From NCBI RefSeq assembly GCF_001514305.1, contig NZ_KQ949077.1, forward strand, positions 407,516 to 451,297: 43,782 nt of DNA, read 5' to 3'. The position numbers and the translations under genes were made by a program. Source of the stretch: Streptomyces dysideae. GTDB lineage: Bacteria > Actinomycetota > Actinomycetes > Streptomycetales > Streptomycetaceae. Of the stretch, positions 41,383 to 43,782 are shown one piece after another. The notes below the pieces were generated by a model. The model did no database searches. It was not told the DNA's origin and saw only the letters and a list, made by a program, of their open reading frames with translations. The stretch's first letter is position 1; every line of letters starts with the position of its first letter.

Positions 41383-42462
41383 GTGGCAGCGCACCGCAAG
41401 CCCCGGCAACGTTCGGTCAGCGGCAATACAGCCCGTACGGCGGCGACGTTCGCACTGGCGGGCGCGGCGACGGCGACGGGCTTCGACGGGATCGGACACG
41501 CGGAGCCGAACCTGACGCCCGCGCAGGTCAAGGCGAAGGTGGACAAGCTGTACCAGGAGGCGGAGGTCGCCACCGAGAGGTACAACGGCGCGAAGGAGAA
41601 GGCGGAGGCGGCCGAGGGGCGGCTCAGGACCCTGCGGGACCAGGCGGCGCGCAAGACGCACAAGCTCAACTCGGCGCGGGACGCGCTGGGTTCGATGGCG
41701 GCGGCGCAGTACCGCGACGGCGGCCTGGACCCCTCCTTGCAGCTCGCGCTCTCCGACGACCCCGACCGCTACCTCGACGGCGCCGAGTTCGCCGAACGAG
41801 CCGGCAGCAGGCAGGCGGCGTCCGTCACCCGCGTACGCGAGCAGTTGCGGGAGATCGAGCAGCTGCGCGGGGCCGCGCACATCGAACTGGCCTCGCTCAA
41901 GTCCCGCCAGGCGGAACTGAAGCGGCACAAGAAGACGATCACCGGAAAGCTGGACGCGGCCCGCCGCCTGATGTCCCGGCTGACGGCCGAGGAGCGCGCA
42001 CAGGTCGGGCAGGCCTCGGGCGGCACGGACCGCGCCTCACGTTCCTCGACGGGCGCCCGGGACGGCCTGTCGACCTCAGGAAACCTGACCTCAGGAAGCG
42101 TACAAGCACCCAACTCCCGTGCGGCGGCCGCCGTTTCCTACGCCTACTCCAAACTCGGCAGCCCCTACGTCTGGGGCGCCACCGGCCCCGACGCCTTCGA
42201 CTGCTCGGGCCTCACCCAGGCCGCGTTCCGCGAGGCGGGCATCTCGCTCCCCCGCACGACCTACTCCCAGATCGACGCCGGCCGCCGCGTCTCCCGCTCC
42301 GAACTCCTCCCGGGCGACCTGGTGTTCTTCTACTCCGGCATCAGCCACGTCGGCATCTACGTGGGCAACGGCCAGATGGTCCACGCCCCGAACCCGACGG
42401 CACCGGTACGGGTGGCCCCGATCAGCGAGATGCCGTTCGCGGGGGCTACGCGGGTGGCGTGA
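41383..42462 (+). CDS. NlpC/P60 peptidoglycan endopeptidase (second paralogue)
   Basis: The 359-residue protein starts at GTG 41383. It has a Tat-like or Sec signal (RKPRQRSVSGNTARTAATFA, LAGAATATG). An N-terminal coiled coil (AQVKAKVDKLYQEAEVATER onward) parallels that of the 37994 gene. The NlpC/P60 domain has catalytic Cys in FDCSGLTQAAF, His in ISHVGIYVGNG and MVHAPNPT. The Gln/Glu/Ala tail of the paralogue's coil is missing and the linker is short. It probably cleaves wall peptides at a different place or time. Confidence 0.95.
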   Translation: MAAHRKPRQRSVSGNTARTAATFALAGAATATGFDGIGHAEPNLTPAQVKAKVDKLYQEAEVATERYNGAKEKAEAAEGRLRTLRDQAARKTHKLNSARDALGSMAAAQYRDGGLDPSLQLALSDDPDRYLDGAEFAERAGSRQAASVTRVREQLREIEQLRGAAHIELASLKSRQAELKRHKKTITGKLDAARRLMSRLTAEERAQVGQASGGTDRASRSSTGARDGLSTSGNLTSGSVQAPNSRAAAAVSYAYSKLGSPYVWGATGPDAFDCSGLTQAAFREAGISLPRTTYSQIDAGRRVSRSELLPGDLVFFYSGISHVGIYVGNGQMVHAPNPTAPVRVAPISEMPFAGATRVA

Positions 42463-42518
42463 GAGCCGTTTGCCAGGCGCGGGGCTGTCATTTGGCCCTC
42501 GTGCGCGCGAGCGTGAGT

Positions 42519-43050
42519 TTAGCCGTCACCCGCAGCCGCAGTTTGCCCGAGCCACAGCCGCCGTCCCAAGTCGTCGAGCTCCTCTTTGCGCGCCTCGCAG
42601 TCGGGGATGGCGCGCCTGAGCAGCGTCCAGTAGTCCGGACCGTGTCCGGCGATCTTGATGTGCGCAAGCTCGTGAGCGATCACGTAGTCCACGAGGTGCG
42701 CGGGAAGCTGGAAGACGGCCCAGTGGAGTGCCACCCTGCCGTTCTCTCCTTCACCCTGCCGGTAGGTCCCCCATCGGTTACCCACGTCCCGGACGGTCAC
42801 AGCAGGTTCAGGCACCTCCATGCGAGCCGCCCACGGCTGGAGCCGCCCCTCCGCCCATCGCAGACCGGACCTGCGATACCAGGCGATGAGTTTGCGCCGC
42901 GCCAGGCGCGGCTCCACTGCAATCGCCTTGTCCAGAACCAGCCGCCCGGCAACCAGCCGAACCGGCGCCCCACCCTCGTCCACCAGAAGCAGCCGGTGCT
43001 CACGCCCGAGGTAGCGGAATGTCTCACCTTCTCTGAAAGCGCGTACCGGA
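42519..43050 (-). pseudogene. C-terminal part of a YgjP/M48-like zinc metallopeptidase, N-terminus lost
   Basis: The frame ends at TAA 42519 and encodes FREGETFRYLGREHRLLLVD, APVRLVAGRLVLDKAIAV, VRDVGNRWGTYRQGEGENGR, YVIAHELAHIKIAGHGPDYW with the HExxH zinc site, and a helical tail. YgjP-like peptidases normally have about 60-80 more residues at the N-terminus. Here the frame runs back into foreign sequence at about 43050 where a truncated hsdM begins. A shorter product from an internal GTG is conceivable. This peptidase type is often encoded after hsdR in type I R-M operons (from memory). Confidence 0.7.
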
Positions 43051-43641
43051 TGTACTCGCCGCCCTTGCTGCCGGCCGAGTCCGCGAAGTCCTTGATCAGG
43101 TACTCGTACGCGGCGCCGATCATGTCGGGGAACTCGAAGTCCTCGCCGCGCAACCGGATACTGCCGAAATGCTCGATGAGCGCCGCGAGCCGCTTGTCGG
43201 TCAGCGCGGCGGCGGAGCCCTTGCCGCTGCCCCCGCCGCCGATGCGGTTGAAGTTGACGTGCGCGAACAGACCGCGCAGCTCGCTGTTGCCCTTCTGGCG
43301 CTCCAGCGCGTCGAGGGCGGGCTGGAGGTACTCCGTGGCCACGTCGTCGACGGCCCCGGCGAGCTTCGCCCAACGGGCCTCCTCGGGCACGAAAATGACC
43401 CCCCGCGGGCCGTACCACTCGTACTGCTCGGCCTCGTCCTCGGCGTCCTCCCGGCTGTCGCCGGCCGCCAGCCGCTCCTTGATGATTGCTTCCCGAGCGG
43501 CCTCGAACTCGTCGTTCACCCTCTTGAGGAAGAGGAGTACGAAGATGAAGTCGCGTACTCGGCGGCGTCCATCGTGCCGCGCAGAATGTCCGCCGCCGCG
43601 AAGAGATGGCGTTCCAATTGCGCGAGCGTGAGCTTGGCCAC
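43050..43641 (-). pseudogene. hsdM: N-terminal fragment of type I methyltransferase hsdM, frameshifted and truncated
   Basis: From GTG 43641 (with GGGAG upstream) the frame reads AKLTLAQLERHLFAAADILR, GTMDAAEY, then a missing base near 43555 shifts the continuation: DFIFVLLFLKRVNDEFEAAR onward, LTDKRLAALIEHFGSIRLRG, EDFEFPDMIGAAYEYLIKDF, ADSAGSKGGEY. This is the helical N-domain of HsdM up to the KGGEFYTP motif. There it stops abruptly, at about 43050, and peptidase coding sequence follows. The catalytic NPPF region is absent, so the methyltransferase is dead. Confidence 0.88.
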
Positions 43642-43782
43642 GTACGGCACTCCCTGAGGTGACTGGCTTGTCCGGCTGCATCGGGAAGCCTACGGCTTCG
43701 CGCGCGCCAGGGATCACCACATGCCATCAAGCACACATTGTGACCGACTATGTCTCTCCGTCATAGCGAGCTGCTTGCTCCC

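Overview
This window looks like chromosomal core DNA of a Streptomyces (or very close relative). The sequence is strongly GC-rich with third-position GC bias and many GTG/TTG starts. The gene order purN-purH, sucC-sucD, a B12-binding mutase subunit (icmB-like), lipase, M23 peptidase, pcrA, NlpC/P60 agrees with what I remember of the S. coelicolor SCO48xx neighbourhood. That synteny is from memory and was not searched.

Layout. 1-1.85 kb: the end of an ALF-repeat-like gene, then a WhiJ/AbaA-type regulatory cassette (DUF397, Scr1-type HTH, small protein, HATPase). 1.98-8.7 kb: a cell-wall cluster of a DUF1906 glycoside-hydrolase-like protein, an M15-like secreted protein with altered metal ligands, a broken Cys-rich gene, two tandem secreted peptidoglycan-binding (PGB) proteins (the second frameshifted in its signal peptide) and a membrane Ser/Thr kinase with an extracellular PGB domain. 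8.8-17.5 kb: core metabolism (purH, purN, sucD, sucC) with a DUF6350 membrane protein and an unusual HTH + ECF-sigma-like membrane fusion. 18-21.7 kb: two secreted low-complexity proteins, one built of about 45 eleven-residue repeats.

22-30.7 kb: the most interesting part. A minus-strand operon (MoxR AAA+ ATPase, DUF5682, a previously easy-to-miss 52-aa ORF, VWA protein) diverges from a plus-strand pair (SWIM zinc finger, DUF5691). The divergent promoter region holds an inverted repeat whose two arms both read as the actinobacterial LexA-independent DNA-damage (RecA-NDp/PafBC) promoter motif. The plus-strand one places transcription start almost at the ATG. I infer a damage-inducible chaperone/ATPase system of unknown function, related in composition to E. 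coli yehL/M/P/Q as I recall it.

30.8-42.5 kb: icmB-like subunit, lipase, M23 peptidase, PcrA helicase, a 92-bp MITE-like inverted repeat, a decayed ScyD/ScyE-family gene, a c-di-AMP (ydaO) riboswitch upstream of an NlpC/P60 endopeptidase, a repeat-rich spacer, a TDT-family transporter, a small membrane protein and a second NlpC/P60 gene with a different structured leader. 42.5-43.65 kb: a scar where a frameshifted hsdM N-terminus is joined to the C-terminal part of a zinc metallopeptidase, as expected if most of a type I restriction-modification operon was deleted.
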